This document shows positions 1-5,394 of a stretch of DNA of 6,626 nt, one piece after another (position 1 is the first letter of the stretch; each line of letters begins with the position of its first letter). Source of the DNA: Dehalococcoidia bacterium CG2_30_46_9 (lineage in GTDB: Bacteria > Chloroflexota > Dehalococcoidia > GIF9 > AB-539-J10); NCBI GenBank assembly GCA_001873005.1, contig MNYE01000138.1, positions 1-6,626 of the forward strand, in the 5' to 3' direction. Under the pieces are notes generated by a model. That model saw nothing but the letters and a program-made list of their open reading frames with translations, was not told the DNA's origin and did not search any database. Made by a program: the position numbers and the translations under genes.

Positions 1-1059
1 GGGGAAAGAAGTGGGACGGTGACGCAGGAAGGATGGGACATCAAGGGTCTCACCGCCACCTTTTATCAAGCGGCGAAGTTCCTCAGTAGGAATTCCTTCC
101 TTACTGTATTGGGTAACAAAGCCAGTGGCAATGGCAGTGATCTGGAGTTCGCTATCCATCTTGGGGTCAAATACCACGCCAAAGATTATGTTAGCTTCGG
201 GGTCAACTGCCTGAGCGATTACCTGAGCAGCTTCATTACACTCAAATAAGGTAAGGCTTGGGCCGCCACTGACGTTGAACAGCACACCCTTGGCACCAGT
301 TATAGATACATCAAGCAAGGGACTGGCTAGAGCGATTTTGGCGGCTTCGGCGGCACGATTTTGCCCGCTGGCTCTGCCCACAGACATCCAGGCAGGACCG
401 GCATCCTTCAGCACCGATCTGATATCGGCGAAGTCAAGGTTGATTAAGCCAGGAACGGTTACTACCTCAGAGATGGCTTTGACCCCGAAGAAAAGAGCAT
501 TATCAGCCAGTCTGAAAGCATTATCCACAGGTGTTTTGGCATCGCAGAGCTGAAGTAGCCGGTCGTTAGGTACAATAATCAAGGTATCAGTCTTATTGTT
601 CAGGGCTACTAATCCTTCCTCGGCAACTCGTGCTCTATGTGCCCCTTCAAAGCTGAATGGTTTGGTTACTACGGCAATGGTGAGGGCGCCCGACTTTTTG
701 GCGATTTCAGCTACAATAGGTGTGCCGCCGGTACCTGTGCCACCACCCATACCAGCGGTGATAAATACCATGTCGGCACCATCAAGGACCGCCTCTATAT
801 CTGAGTGGTTTTCCTCAGTAGATTTGGCTCCAACTTTATGGTCACCACCGGCACCCAGCCCTCGGGTCATTTTTTCCCCGAGCTGAATTCTGGTGGGTGC
901 CTCGCTTAGAGCTAATGCCTGCCCATCGGTGTTCATGGCGATAAACTCGACACCTTTTATTCCTTCACGCACCATGCGGGTGATAGCATTGCAGCCGCCA
1001 CCACCAATACCGACACACTTAATTCTTGCTGCTGGGGGAGTAATAATTTGTTTTGCCAT
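1..1059 (-). CDS. ftsZ: Cell division protein FtsZ (3' end outside window)
   Basis: Tubulin-like GTPase that polymerises at mid-cell into the division ring. The reading frame is open for 353 codons from the ATG at 1059-1057 to base 1, with no stop, so the C-terminus lies outside the window. Seen in the translation: the N-terminal GIGGGGCNA nucleotide-binding loop (residues 17-25), the tubulin/FtsZ signature GGGTGTG (105-111), TKPFSFEG (132-139), VPNDRLL (163-169) and the T7 catalytic loop NLDFAD (207-212), whose Asn and two Asp residues complete the GTPase site of the adjacent subunit. DVPSFLR (340-346) marks the end of the globular core, so only a short tail is probably missing (family usually 350-400 residues). 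The start is supported by a strong Shine-Dalgarno AAAGGAGGT at 1073-1065, 5 bases upstream. It is the last visible gene of the mraZ-rsmH-ftsA-ftsZ cluster, separated from ftsA by a hairpin repeat. Identification is firm. Confidence 0.97.
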   Translation of the reverse strand, partial: MAKQIITPPAARIKCVGIGGGGCNAITRMVREGIKGVEFIAMNTDGQALALSEAPTRIQLGEKMTRGLGAGGDHKVGAKSTEENHSDIEAVLDGADMVFITAGMGGGTGTGGTPIVAEIAKKSGALTIAVVTKPFSFEGAHRARVAEEGLVALNNKTDTLIIVPNDRLLQLCDAKTPVDNAFRLADNALFFGVKAISEVVTVPGLINLDFADIRSVLKDAGPAWMSVGRASGQNRAAEAAKIALASPLLDVSITGAKGVLFNVSGGPSLTLFECNEAAQVIAQAVDPEANIIFGVVFDPKMDSELQITAIATGFVTQYSKEGIPTEELRRLIKGGGETLDVPSFLRHRPTSFP

Positions 1060-1079
1060 TTTCTACCTCCTTTCTTTTG

Positions 1080-1128
1080 TAGTTGCCTGATTTATCAGGC
1101 AACTATCGCCCAATGAATTGGGCAACTA
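1080..1128. repeat. Double-hairpin palindromic element, copy 1 (ftsA-ftsZ gap)
   Basis: The element is bounded by TAGTTGCC (1080-1087) and GGCAACTA (1121-1128), an exact inverted repeat. Inside are two short palindromes: GCCTGATTTATCAGGC (1085-1100), extended on both sides to a 12-base arm either side of TT (1080-1105), and GCCCAATGAATTGGGC (1108-1123). A second copy with the same ends and both palindromes lies at 5488-5541. It covers most of the 66-base gap between ftsA and ftsZ, and its last three bases are the ftsA stop codon (TAG on the minus strand). In the mRNA it would fold into a stem of about 11 bp ending 6 bases before the ftsZ Shine-Dalgarno. No open frame is present, so if mobile it must depend on a transposase encoded elsewhere (MITE-like, or REP-like served by a RAYT transposase; inference). 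Confidence 0.85.
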
Positions 1129-2343
1129 GGCTCCGAATAACCTTCTGAACAAGTTAGCTATAGCGCCCCGTATGCCATGTCTTTTCAGCGAGATTTCTGA
1201 CCCCTTTTTGCCTTCCACCTGCCACAGGACTAATCCCAGTGTAGTGGCATAAGCCGGGTCGCTAAGGATATCAGAGATGCCATAAATACCGGTGGACAAT
1301 GGCCGGCCTATTCGCACCGGCATTCGCAAAAGCGCTTCTGCCAGTTCGGTAAGACCGGGAAGGTTTGATGTGCCACCGGTAAGGACGAGACCACAGGGTG
1401 CCAAAGAGCGATAATCACTGGTAGGCATTTCGGTAATTATTAGCTGCAGTAATTCTTCCATTCTGGAGCTAATAATCTGACACAGCCTGCGCTGAGAGGC
1501 GCTATGACCATTTTCAATGCCTACCTGTGCTGTTTCCTCAATTTCTAGTTCTGGTGCCACACTGCTATACTTCTTCTTCATCTTCTCGGCTATCTCAAAA
1601 GGCAGGCCTAAGCCAATTGAGAGATCGCTGGTCACCTGGTAACCGGCAACCGGGATAACTCCAGTATGGTAGATGCTGCCGCTCTTGAACACAGCGATAT
1701 CCGTGGTACCACCACCGATATCAGCCATAATCACACCAGTCTCTCTTTCCTCCGGGGTTAATACTGCTTCGGCACTGGCAAGAGGCTCCAGGACTAGGTC
1801 TTCAACATCAATACCAATGCTGCGGATGCACTTGACCAGATTCTGTATTGAAGTTATTGAAGCAGTGATGATGTGGGTTTCCACATCTAATCTGCTTCCG
1901 TGCATGCCCACTGGCTGTTTTACCATCTCCTGTCCATCCAGAGCATAAGAGCGTGGAATAGCATGCAGCACCTGTTTACCTTCGGGGACAGGAACACCAC
2001 GAGCTGCTGATAACACTCGCTTGAGATCCTGGGGACGCACCAGGCGGTCATCCCTTGGAATAGCTACAACCCCCCGATTATTTACGCTAGTTATGTGCCT
2101 GCCGGTGACTCCGACGTAGACAGAGTCTATGTGCATACCACTGATTCTCTGAGCTTCTCTCACTGAGGTGGCGATAGATTGCTTGGCTTGGTCCATGTTA
2201 ACTACAATGCCTTTATGCAGGCCAGTGCTGGGAGCAACTCCGACACCTAAAATCTCAATGTTGTCTTTTGCTTTGACACTAGCCACGATAGTAGCTACTT
2301 TAGTTGTACCTACATCAATAGCAGTAACAATTCTCTTTGCCAT
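1126..2343 (-). CDS. ftsA: Cell division protein FtsA
   Basis: Actin-family ATPase that tethers FtsZ filaments to the inner face of the membrane and recruits later division proteins. The 405-residue translation has the expected order of parts: phosphate-1 motif DVGTTKV (10-16), the FtsA-specific 1C (SHS2) region around 85-160, phosphate-2 motif DIGGGTTD (208-215), adenosine motif LTGGTSNLPG (321-330), and a C-terminal amphipathic helix rich in Arg and Leu (about 391-403) that fits the membrane-targeting sequence. The start chosen is the ATG at 2343, because a GTG six bases further upstream overlaps the Shine-Dalgarno GGAGGT (2353-2348). The gene follows rsmH by 39 bases and precedes ftsZ in the same transcript. 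The TAG stop is contributed by the end of the palindromic element at 1080-1128. Length and motifs are normal for the family; identification is firm. Confidence 0.96.
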   Translation of the reverse strand: MAKRIVTAIDVGTTKVATIVASVKAKDNIEILGVGVAPSTGLHKGIVVNMDQAKQSIATSVREAQRISGMHIDSVYVGVTGRHITSVNNRGVVAIPRDDRLVRPQDLKRVLSAARGVPVPEGKQVLHAIPRSYALDGQEMVKQPVGMHGSRLDVETHIITASITSIQNLVKCIRSIGIDVEDLVLEPLASAEAVLTPEERETGVIMADIGGGTTDIAVFKSGSIYHTGVIPVAGYQVTSDLSIGLGLPFEIAEKMKKKYSSVAPELEIEETAQVGIENGHSASQRRLCQIISSRMEELLQLIITEMPTSDYRSLAPCGLVLTGGTSNLPGLTELAEALLRMPVRIGRPLSTGIYGISDILSDPAYATTLGLVLWQVEGKKGSEISLKRHGIRGAIANLFRRLFGA

Positions 2344-2347
2344 TTTC

Positions 2348-2353
2348 ACCTCC
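2348..2353 (-). promoter_or_regulatory. ftsA ribosome binding site
   Basis: GGAGGT lies 4 bases before the ATG at 2343. The upstream GTG alternative (2349-2347) falls within this site, which rules it out as the start. Confidence 0.8.
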
Positions 2354-2382
2354 TTTTCTATTTTTGTTAAATACCACCTTTT

Positions 2383-3300
2383 TTAGAGTTGCTCAGCGAT
2401 CCTCAATTTAGCGCTACGGCAGCGTGGGTTGGATTCTGCCTCCAACGAAGTAGGTCTGATGACCTTCCTTGATATGAGCTTTAAGGTGGGTACATGCCCA
2501 CAGCGACATATTATTGCCTCTGGTGGGCATAGGCAGCTGCTTGCTTGGCGTTGCATGAATTGCTTCACTATGCGGTCCTCTAAAGAATGATAGCTGATAA
2601 CTACCAACCTCCCGCCAGGACGAAGGAGGCTGATGGTTTGTCTCAAGCTTGCGGCTAAGTTTTCCAGTTCCTTGTTAACAGCAATACGTAGTGCCATAAA
2701 AGTTCTGGTAGCCGGGTGAATTCTGGAATGCTTATTTCCCAGAACTGCGGCAAGCTGGGCAAGCTGCGTTGTAGTAGAAAAGGGGCGATTTTGCCCGATG
2801 AGTCGAGCTAATTGCCGACTGTGATGTTCCTCTCCATATTTTGTGAGGATGTGGGCTAACTCCTCCTCGGGAAGGGTGTTAACGATGTCAGATGCGGTTA
2901 GCTCTTGTCTGGGATCGAACCTCATATCTAGAGGAGCATCGTGCTGAAAACTAAAGCCACGTCTGGCTGTATCCAATTGTAGAGAAGAAACACCAAGGTC
3001 AAAGAGAATACCATCAACTGGACGAAAATGGTATTTGGTGCAAATAGCCTCGAGATTGGCGAAGTTATCATTAACCAGAGTAACAGCTTCACGATAGTCA
3101 CTGAGTCTTATTTCAGCTATTTTAAGGGCTTCGGGGTCGGCATCAATACCCAGAAGCTTCCCCGAAGGTTCAGCTTCTAATATGGCAGCAGCATGCCCAC
3201 CCAGCCCCACAGTGCAGTCAACAAAATATCCTCCGGCTCGGAGTTGTAAGCCCTGCGTGGCTTCATTAACCAGAACAGGGATATGGGTTGGTAAAGACAT
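2383..3300 (-). CDS. rsmH: 16S rRNA (cytosine(1402)-N(4))-methyltransferase RsmH (MraW)
   Basis: Uses S-adenosylmethionine to methylate N4 of C1402 in the ribosomal P site of 16S rRNA. From the chosen start the protein is 305 residues, normal for the family. Visible motifs are HIPVLVNEA (6-14), the SAM-binding loop DCTVGLGGHA (28-37), GIDADPEAL (51-59), FDLGVSS (100-106), DMRFD (125-129), SYHSLEDRIVKQF (236-248), a Cys cluster (CLCPPEAIICRCGH, 256-269) and the terminal NPRCRSAKLR (291-300). The ATG at 3300 is chosen because family members begin just before HIPVLL-NEA, and GGGGAG sits 9 bases upstream. An in-frame ATG at 3348 overlaps the mraZ stop as ATGA and has GGAG 7 bases upstream. It would add 16 residues, mostly encoded by a palindromic repeat, and cannot be excluded. 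Function is firm; the start is uncertain. Confidence 0.95.
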   Translation of the reverse strand: MSLPTHIPVLVNEATQGLQLRAGGYFVDCTVGLGGHAAAILEAEPSGKLLGIDADPEALKIAEIRLSDYREAVTLVNDNFANLEAICTKYHFRPVDGILFDLGVSSLQLDTARRGFSFQHDAPLDMRFDPRQELTASDIVNTLPEEELAHILTKYGEEHHSRQLARLIGQNRPFSTTTQLAQLAAVLGNKHSRIHPATRTFMALRIAVNKELENLAASLRQTISLLRPGGRLVVISYHSLEDRIVKQFMQRQASSCLCPPEAIICRCGHVPTLKLISRKVIRPTSLEAESNPRCRSAKLRIAEQL

Positions 3301-3339
3301 AGTGATTGTCTCCCCTGAACTTGATTCAGGGTCGCAACC
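3301..3339 (-). repeat. REP-like palindrome at the mraZ-rsmH junction
   Basis: The core is CCCTGAA (3313-3319), five bases, TTCAGGG (3325-3331), with the same arms as the repeats at 3830-3848 and 5878-5896. Read on the minus strand, the 39 bases align without gaps to the element in priA (6245-6283) with 27 identities by eye. Shared blocks are TTGCGACCCTGA, AGGGGA and CAATC. The element fills the space between the mraZ stop and the conserved rsmH start, and it provides the GGGGAG that may serve as the rsmH ribosome binding site. Confidence 0.7.
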
Positions 3340-3344
3340 TTGGT

Positions 3345-3773
3345 TCATGGTTGTGCTCCAAAACTCTCAATTAATTGGGAGACTTGTTCCTCGGCAGAAG
3401 CTTTCTCCTTCTCCCATAGTTCCTTATTCCAGAGCTCCACATAGTTGTTAGCCCCGACAACAACGGCAGTATCAGCAATGCCAGCGTAGGTGCGCAAAGG
3501 AAACGGCAGTGCGAATCTTCCCTGTCCATCGAAAGAGACACTGAAACCAGAGCCGAAAATGGCACGATTCAATTTTCTCAAATTAGCCTGGGTTACTGCC
3601 TTTGCTGCCAGGCTGTCAGCTAACCTTTTCCATTCGGCTGCGGGATAAGCCGTGATGCATTTTTCTGTCCCTTTGGTTAATATCACGCCCTCCTTCATCT
3701 CTCGCCGGAATTTTGGCGGGAGGGGCACTCTCCCCTTTTCGTCAACTTTATATACGTATTCGCCGAAAAACAT
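3345..3773 (-). CDS. mraZ: Transcriptional regulator MraZ
   Basis: DNA-binding protein of the MraZ/AbrB fold that forms a ring-shaped oligomer and controls its own dcw cluster. The 142-residue translation contains the two expected SpoVT-AbrB-like halves. The first has the DxxxR signature at D11-R15 (DEKGR, followed by VPLPPKFR), and the second has it at D82-R86 (DGQGR, followed by FALPFPLRTYAG). Both arginine and aspartate pairs are intact. The start is the ATG at 3773, opening MFFGEY as in the family, with GAGG at 3784-3781 seven bases upstream. A longer TTG-initiated frame from 3812 is not needed. The gene begins 4 bases after the stop of the upstream small gene, so its ribosome binding site lies in that gene's last codons, suggesting coupled translation. 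The stop overlaps a possible ATG of rsmH as ATGA. Candidate operator boxes lie at 4115-4144 and 4185-4194. Confidence 0.95.
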   Translation of the reverse strand: MFFGEYVYKVDEKGRVPLPPKFRREMKEGVILTKGTEKCITAYPAAEWKRLADSLAAKAVTQANLRKLNRAIFGSGFSVSFDGQGRFALPFPLRTYAGIADTAVVVGANNYVELWNKELWEKEKASAEEQVSQLIESFGAQP

Positions 3774-3777
3774 TTTG

Positions 3778-4104
3778 TTACCTCTTTTCAAGCTGTTGCT
3801 GTCCAGAAGCAAAATTCTGGGTAAACTGACCCTGAACTAGATTCAGGGCTTGTTGCGTACTATTAAAGGAATAAAAAACCATGCCAGTATCACTTATTTG
3901 CTGGCTAACAACCCCTCCGGCAACCAAAGCTTGTAGCTCATCTTTTAATGCTGTCTTATTCTCTTTATTATTTAGTGGAATACACTCGGCGGTAAACTTC
4001 ATCTTAGGATGTTTGTAACAGAAAAGGAGCACATGCTGTTTGATCTGGGAATTTTTCTTTGTTTCTAGCTCAAGCATGTTGACCTTGTTCACATCTCCTA
4101 TCAT
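3778..4104 (-). CDS. Small protein of unknown function, probable winged-helix fold, first gene of the mraZ cluster
   Basis: A 108-residue soluble protein whose family I do not recognise. The ATG at 4104 is chosen because AAAGGAGAG (4117-4109) stands just upstream; a GTG at 4134 would start inside the putative operator. The sequence shows a lysine-rich N-terminus, a helix around 20-31, a segment FTAECI (37-42), a second helix TALKDELQALVAGGVV (51-66) and a strand-turn-strand pair ending in MVFYSF (75-80). This arrangement resembles a winged-helix DNA-binding domain, where the 'L..LV..GVV' helix is followed by the wing. That is inference from pattern only. The C-terminal tail (about 81-108) is Gln/Asn-rich and partly encoded by a palindromic repeat (3830-3848, giving ALNLVQG at 86-92), so it may be a dispensable acquired tail. 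It is cotranscribed with mraZ, four bases away, so it may be a co-regulator. No signal peptide or membrane segment is seen. Confidence 0.75.
   Translation of the reverse strand: MIGDVNKVNMLELETKKNSQIKQHVLLFCYKHPKMKFTAECIPLNNKENKTALKDELQALVAGGVVSQQISDTGMVFYSFNSTQQALNLVQGQFTQNFASGQQQLEKR
3830..3848. repeat. REP-like palindrome inside the small winged-helix gene
   Basis: CCCTGAA (3830-3836), five bases CTAGA, TTCAGGG (3842-3848). The arms are identical to those at 3313-3331 and 5878-5896; this copy differs from the 3313 copy only in one loop base (CTAGA versus CTTGA). On the minus strand it is translated as ALNLVQG near the C-terminus of the small protein. Confidence 0.7.
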
Positions 4105-4108
4105 TGCA

Positions 4109-4117
4109 CTCTCCTTT
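4109..4117 (-). promoter_or_regulatory. Ribosome binding site of the small winged-helix gene
   Basis: AAAGGAGAG sits 4 bases (6 from the GGAG core) before the ATG at 4104. It decides the start in favour of this ATG over the GTG at 4134. It overlaps the third putative MraZ box by three bases. Confidence 0.7.
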
Positions 4118-4144
4118 GTTCCCTTTTTCCCCACTTTTCACCAC
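4115..4144 (-). promoter_or_regulatory. Putative MraZ operator, three boxes with 10-bp period
   Basis: Read on the minus strand, three adjacent 10-mers follow one another: GTGGTGAAAA (4144-4135), GTGGGGAAAA (4134-4125) and AGGGAACAAA (4124-4115). They lie between the -10 box and the ribosome binding site of the first gene. MraZ in other bacteria is known to bind short G-rich direct repeats (TGGG-type in E. coli, AAAGTG-type in mycoplasmas) spaced at about one helical turn upstream of mraZ. The match in base content, period and position supports an autorepression site. The third box is the weakest. Assignment is by pattern, not by experiment. Confidence 0.6.
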
Positions 4145-4150
4145 CCTTAT

Positions 4151-4180
4151 ATCCTAGATTCCATACCCCTATTTTGTCAA
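4151..4180 (-). promoter_or_regulatory. Promoter of the mraZ-rsmH-ftsA-ftsZ cluster
   Basis: On the minus strand a perfect -35 TTGACA (4180-4175) and a -10 TAGGAT (4156-4151, 4 of 6 consensus bases) are separated by 18 bases. Transcription would begin near 4144, at the edge of the first putative MraZ box, leaving a leader of about 40 bases before the ATG at 4104. A short inverted repeat, ACCCC (4165-4169) with GGGGT (4181-4185), brackets the -35 box. Confidence 0.65.
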
Positions 4181-4184
4181 GGGG

Positions 4185-4194
4185 TTTTGCCCAC
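4185..4194 (-). promoter_or_regulatory. Fourth putative MraZ box, upstream of the -35
   Basis: GTGGGCAAAA on the minus strand matches the downstream box GTGGGGAAAA (4134-4125) at 9 of 10 positions. It starts exactly 50 bases from the first downstream box, which is five repeats of the 10-bp period and so roughly the same helical face. It could let MraZ contact both sides of the promoter. This is inference. Confidence 0.45.
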
Positions 4195-4225
4195 TTTTTG
4201 AAGAAAATTTTCATTTTTTTATGCA

Positions 4226-4254
4226 TTGCCAATGTGCTAATATAGAAGATATTT
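4226..4254 (+). promoter_or_regulatory. Possible trmD promoter (weak)
   Basis: TTGCCA (4226-4231) and GATATT (4248-4253), 16 bases apart, would form a modest sigma-70 type promoter. An alternative is an extended -10, TGCTAATAT (4235-4243), without a good -35. Some promoter is expected here because trmD is the first gene of its strand, but the sequence does not choose between these. Confidence 0.3.
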
Positions 4255-4285
4255 GGTCGTCAGCTATTATTTTTGAGGTAATCGA

Positions 4286-5026
4286 ATGCGGATTGATATA
4301 TTTTGTCTTTTCCCTGAGATGCTTGTTTCTCCCTTTGAGCAAAGTGTTATCAAGAGAGCTAAAGACAAAGGCATAGTTGAGGTTTCGGCTCATAATATTC
4401 GGGATTACACACACGATAAGCACCATACTGTAGATGACTATCCTTATGGTGGTGGTGCCGGGATGGTGCTTAAGCCGGAGCCTATTTTTGAAGCAGTGGA
4501 AGCCGTGAAGCAACAACTTAATGTAAACAATGTACCTATTATTTTGCTTACTCCGGCAGGCAGGCTATTTAATCAACAAATTGCCCAGGAGCTGGCTCGG
4601 CATTCTCATCTTATGTTAATTTGTGGTCATTATGAAGGTATAGATGAGAGAGTGCATGAGCACTTAGCTACGGATGAAATCAGCATTGGTGACTATGTTC
4701 TAACTGGTGGTGAGCTGGCTGCGATCGTAGTGATAGATGCTGTAGCCAGGCTTATACCAGGGGTGCTGGGCTCAGAGATGTCATTAACTAGCGATTCTCA
4801 CGTTGACGGCCTTCTGGAGTATCCGCAATATACCAAACCACAGGCATATCGAGGCTGGGCAGTGCCCTCAATTTTGCTTTCTGGAAATCACCATGAAATT
4901 GCTTGCTGGAAGCGGCGGCAGGCTATCTTGAGCACAGTAAAGCGACGCCGCGACCTCATAGAAAAAGCAAATTTAAATCAAGAGGAGAAAAAATGGATAT
5001 TCGAGAACTCATTGAACCTAAAGTAA
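4286..5026 (+). CDS. trmD: tRNA (guanine(37)-N(1))-methyltransferase TrmD
   Basis: SPOUT-family methyltransferase that puts the N1-methyl group on G37 next to the anticodon of several tRNAs, preventing +1 frameshifting. It is active as a dimer. The 246-residue protein has the family's usual length and motifs: RIDIFCLFPEM (2-12), DYPYGGGAGM (51-60), the trefoil-knot SAM-binding segments CGHYEGIDERV (113-123) and SIGDYVLTGGEL (133-144), Arg155, and Asp170, which aligns with the catalytic Asp169 of the E. coli enzyme. It also has DGLLEYPQYTKP (174-185) and LLSGNHHEI (197-205). The ATG at 4286 follows GAGGT (4275-4279) at 6 bases. It is the first gene on its strand, diverging from the mraZ cluster; the rpsP and rimM genes that usually precede it are absent. 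Its last 34 bases overlap the start of rplS. Confidence 0.97.
   Translation: MRIDIFCLFPEMLVSPFEQSVIKRAKDKGIVEVSAHNIRDYTHDKHHTVDDYPYGGGAGMVLKPEPIFEAVEAVKQQLNVNNVPIILLTPAGRLFNQQIAQELARHSHLMLICGHYEGIDERVHEHLATDEISIGDYVLTGGELAAIVVIDAVARLIPGVLGSEMSLTSDSHVDGLLEYPQYTKPQAYRGWAVPSILLSGNHHEIACWKRRQAILSTVKRRRDLIEKANLNQEEKKWIFENSLNLK
4982..4987 (+). promoter_or_regulatory. rplS ribosome binding site inside trmD
   Basis: GAGGAG, 5 bases before the ATG at 4993, lies wholly within the trmD coding sequence. It fixes the rplS start and implies that ribosomes translating trmD pass through the rplS initiation site. Confidence 0.75.
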
Positions 5027-5394
5027 ATCCTGGGATTCCTCAAATGTCCCCTGGCGACACAGTCAAAGTCAGTCTCAGAACTAGTGAAATGGACAAGGAG
5101 CGATTACAGCACTTCGAGGGAATGGTGATCAGGGTGAGAGGGGGTGTTGATGGTGGGAGCTTCACCGTGAGAAAGGTAAGCTATGGTGTTGGTGTGGAGT
5201 GTACCTTCCCTTTCCAATCTGCAACTATCCAGGGTGTTGAGGTTTTGAGGCATGGTAAAGTACGCCGCGCTAAACTTTATTATATGCGCCAACTTACTGC
5301 CAGGCAGAGCCGGCTGAAGGAAAGACGCGAAAAGGTAGCGGAAGAGGTTACTAAAGAAGGTGAATCAAAAGAGGAAATTTCACCCTCATCCTAA
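4993..5394 (+). CDS. rplS: 50S ribosomal protein L19
   Basis: Large-subunit ribosomal protein at the interface with the 30S subunit. The 133-residue translation shows the L19 hallmarks: PGDTVKVSLR (19-28), HFEGMVIRVRGG (39-50), SFTVRKVSYGVGVECTFP (56-73), and RHGKVRRAKLYYMR (89-102). The N-terminus MDIRELIEPK fits the usual start, with GAGGAG upstream at 4982-4987. A TTG-initiated extension from 4903 would merely translate trmD in another frame. The start lies 34 bases inside trmD, in a different frame, so translation is probably coupled. The C-terminal tail (about 110-133) is a charged Lys/Glu stretch ending ISPSS. The last five codons and the stop lie in the first arm of an inverted repeat (5379-5422), so the tail's end may come from an inserted repeat. 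Confidence 0.97.
   Translation: MDIRELIEPKVNPGIPQMSPGDTVKVSLRTSEMDKERLQHFEGMVIRVRGGVDGGSFTVRKVSYGVGVECTFPFQSATIQGVEVLRHGKVRRAKLYYMRQLTARQSRLKERREKVAEEVTKEGESKEEISPSS

Noticed and set aside
19..1090. Several plus-strand frames of 65-96 codons across this region
   Set aside because: They are antisense shadows of ftsZ, which reads cleanly through the whole stretch on the minus strand. Their translations show no recognisable domain and they have no ribosome binding sites of note.
1080..1128. Intrinsic terminator between ftsA and ftsZ
   Set aside because: On the transcribed (minus) strand the hairpin is followed by an A/G-rich stretch, not a U-run, and it would cut off the essential ftsZ.
1126..2349. 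GTG at 2349-2347 as the ftsA start
   Set aside because: It overlaps the Shine-Dalgarno GGAGGT; the ATG at 2343 is correctly spaced from it and gives the usual FtsA N-terminus.
3345..3812. TTG-initiated longer mraZ from 3812
   Set aside because: The extra 13 residues overlap the upstream gene, and MFFGEY at 3773 with its own GAGG is the family's normal start.
3778..4134. GTG at 4134 as the start of the small winged-helix gene
   Set aside because: It lies inside the repeated operator boxes with no suitable ribosome binding site, while ATG 4104 has AAAGGAGAG directly upstream.
4211..4516. Minus-strand frame of 101 codons antisense to trmD
   Set aside because: It overlaps the clear trmD coding sequence and its promoter region, and its translation has no recognisable features.
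4903..5394. rplS extended upstream from TTG at 4903
   Set aside because: The extension is trmD sequence read in a second frame; L19 homologues start near MDIRELIE and the ribosome binding site supports 4993.
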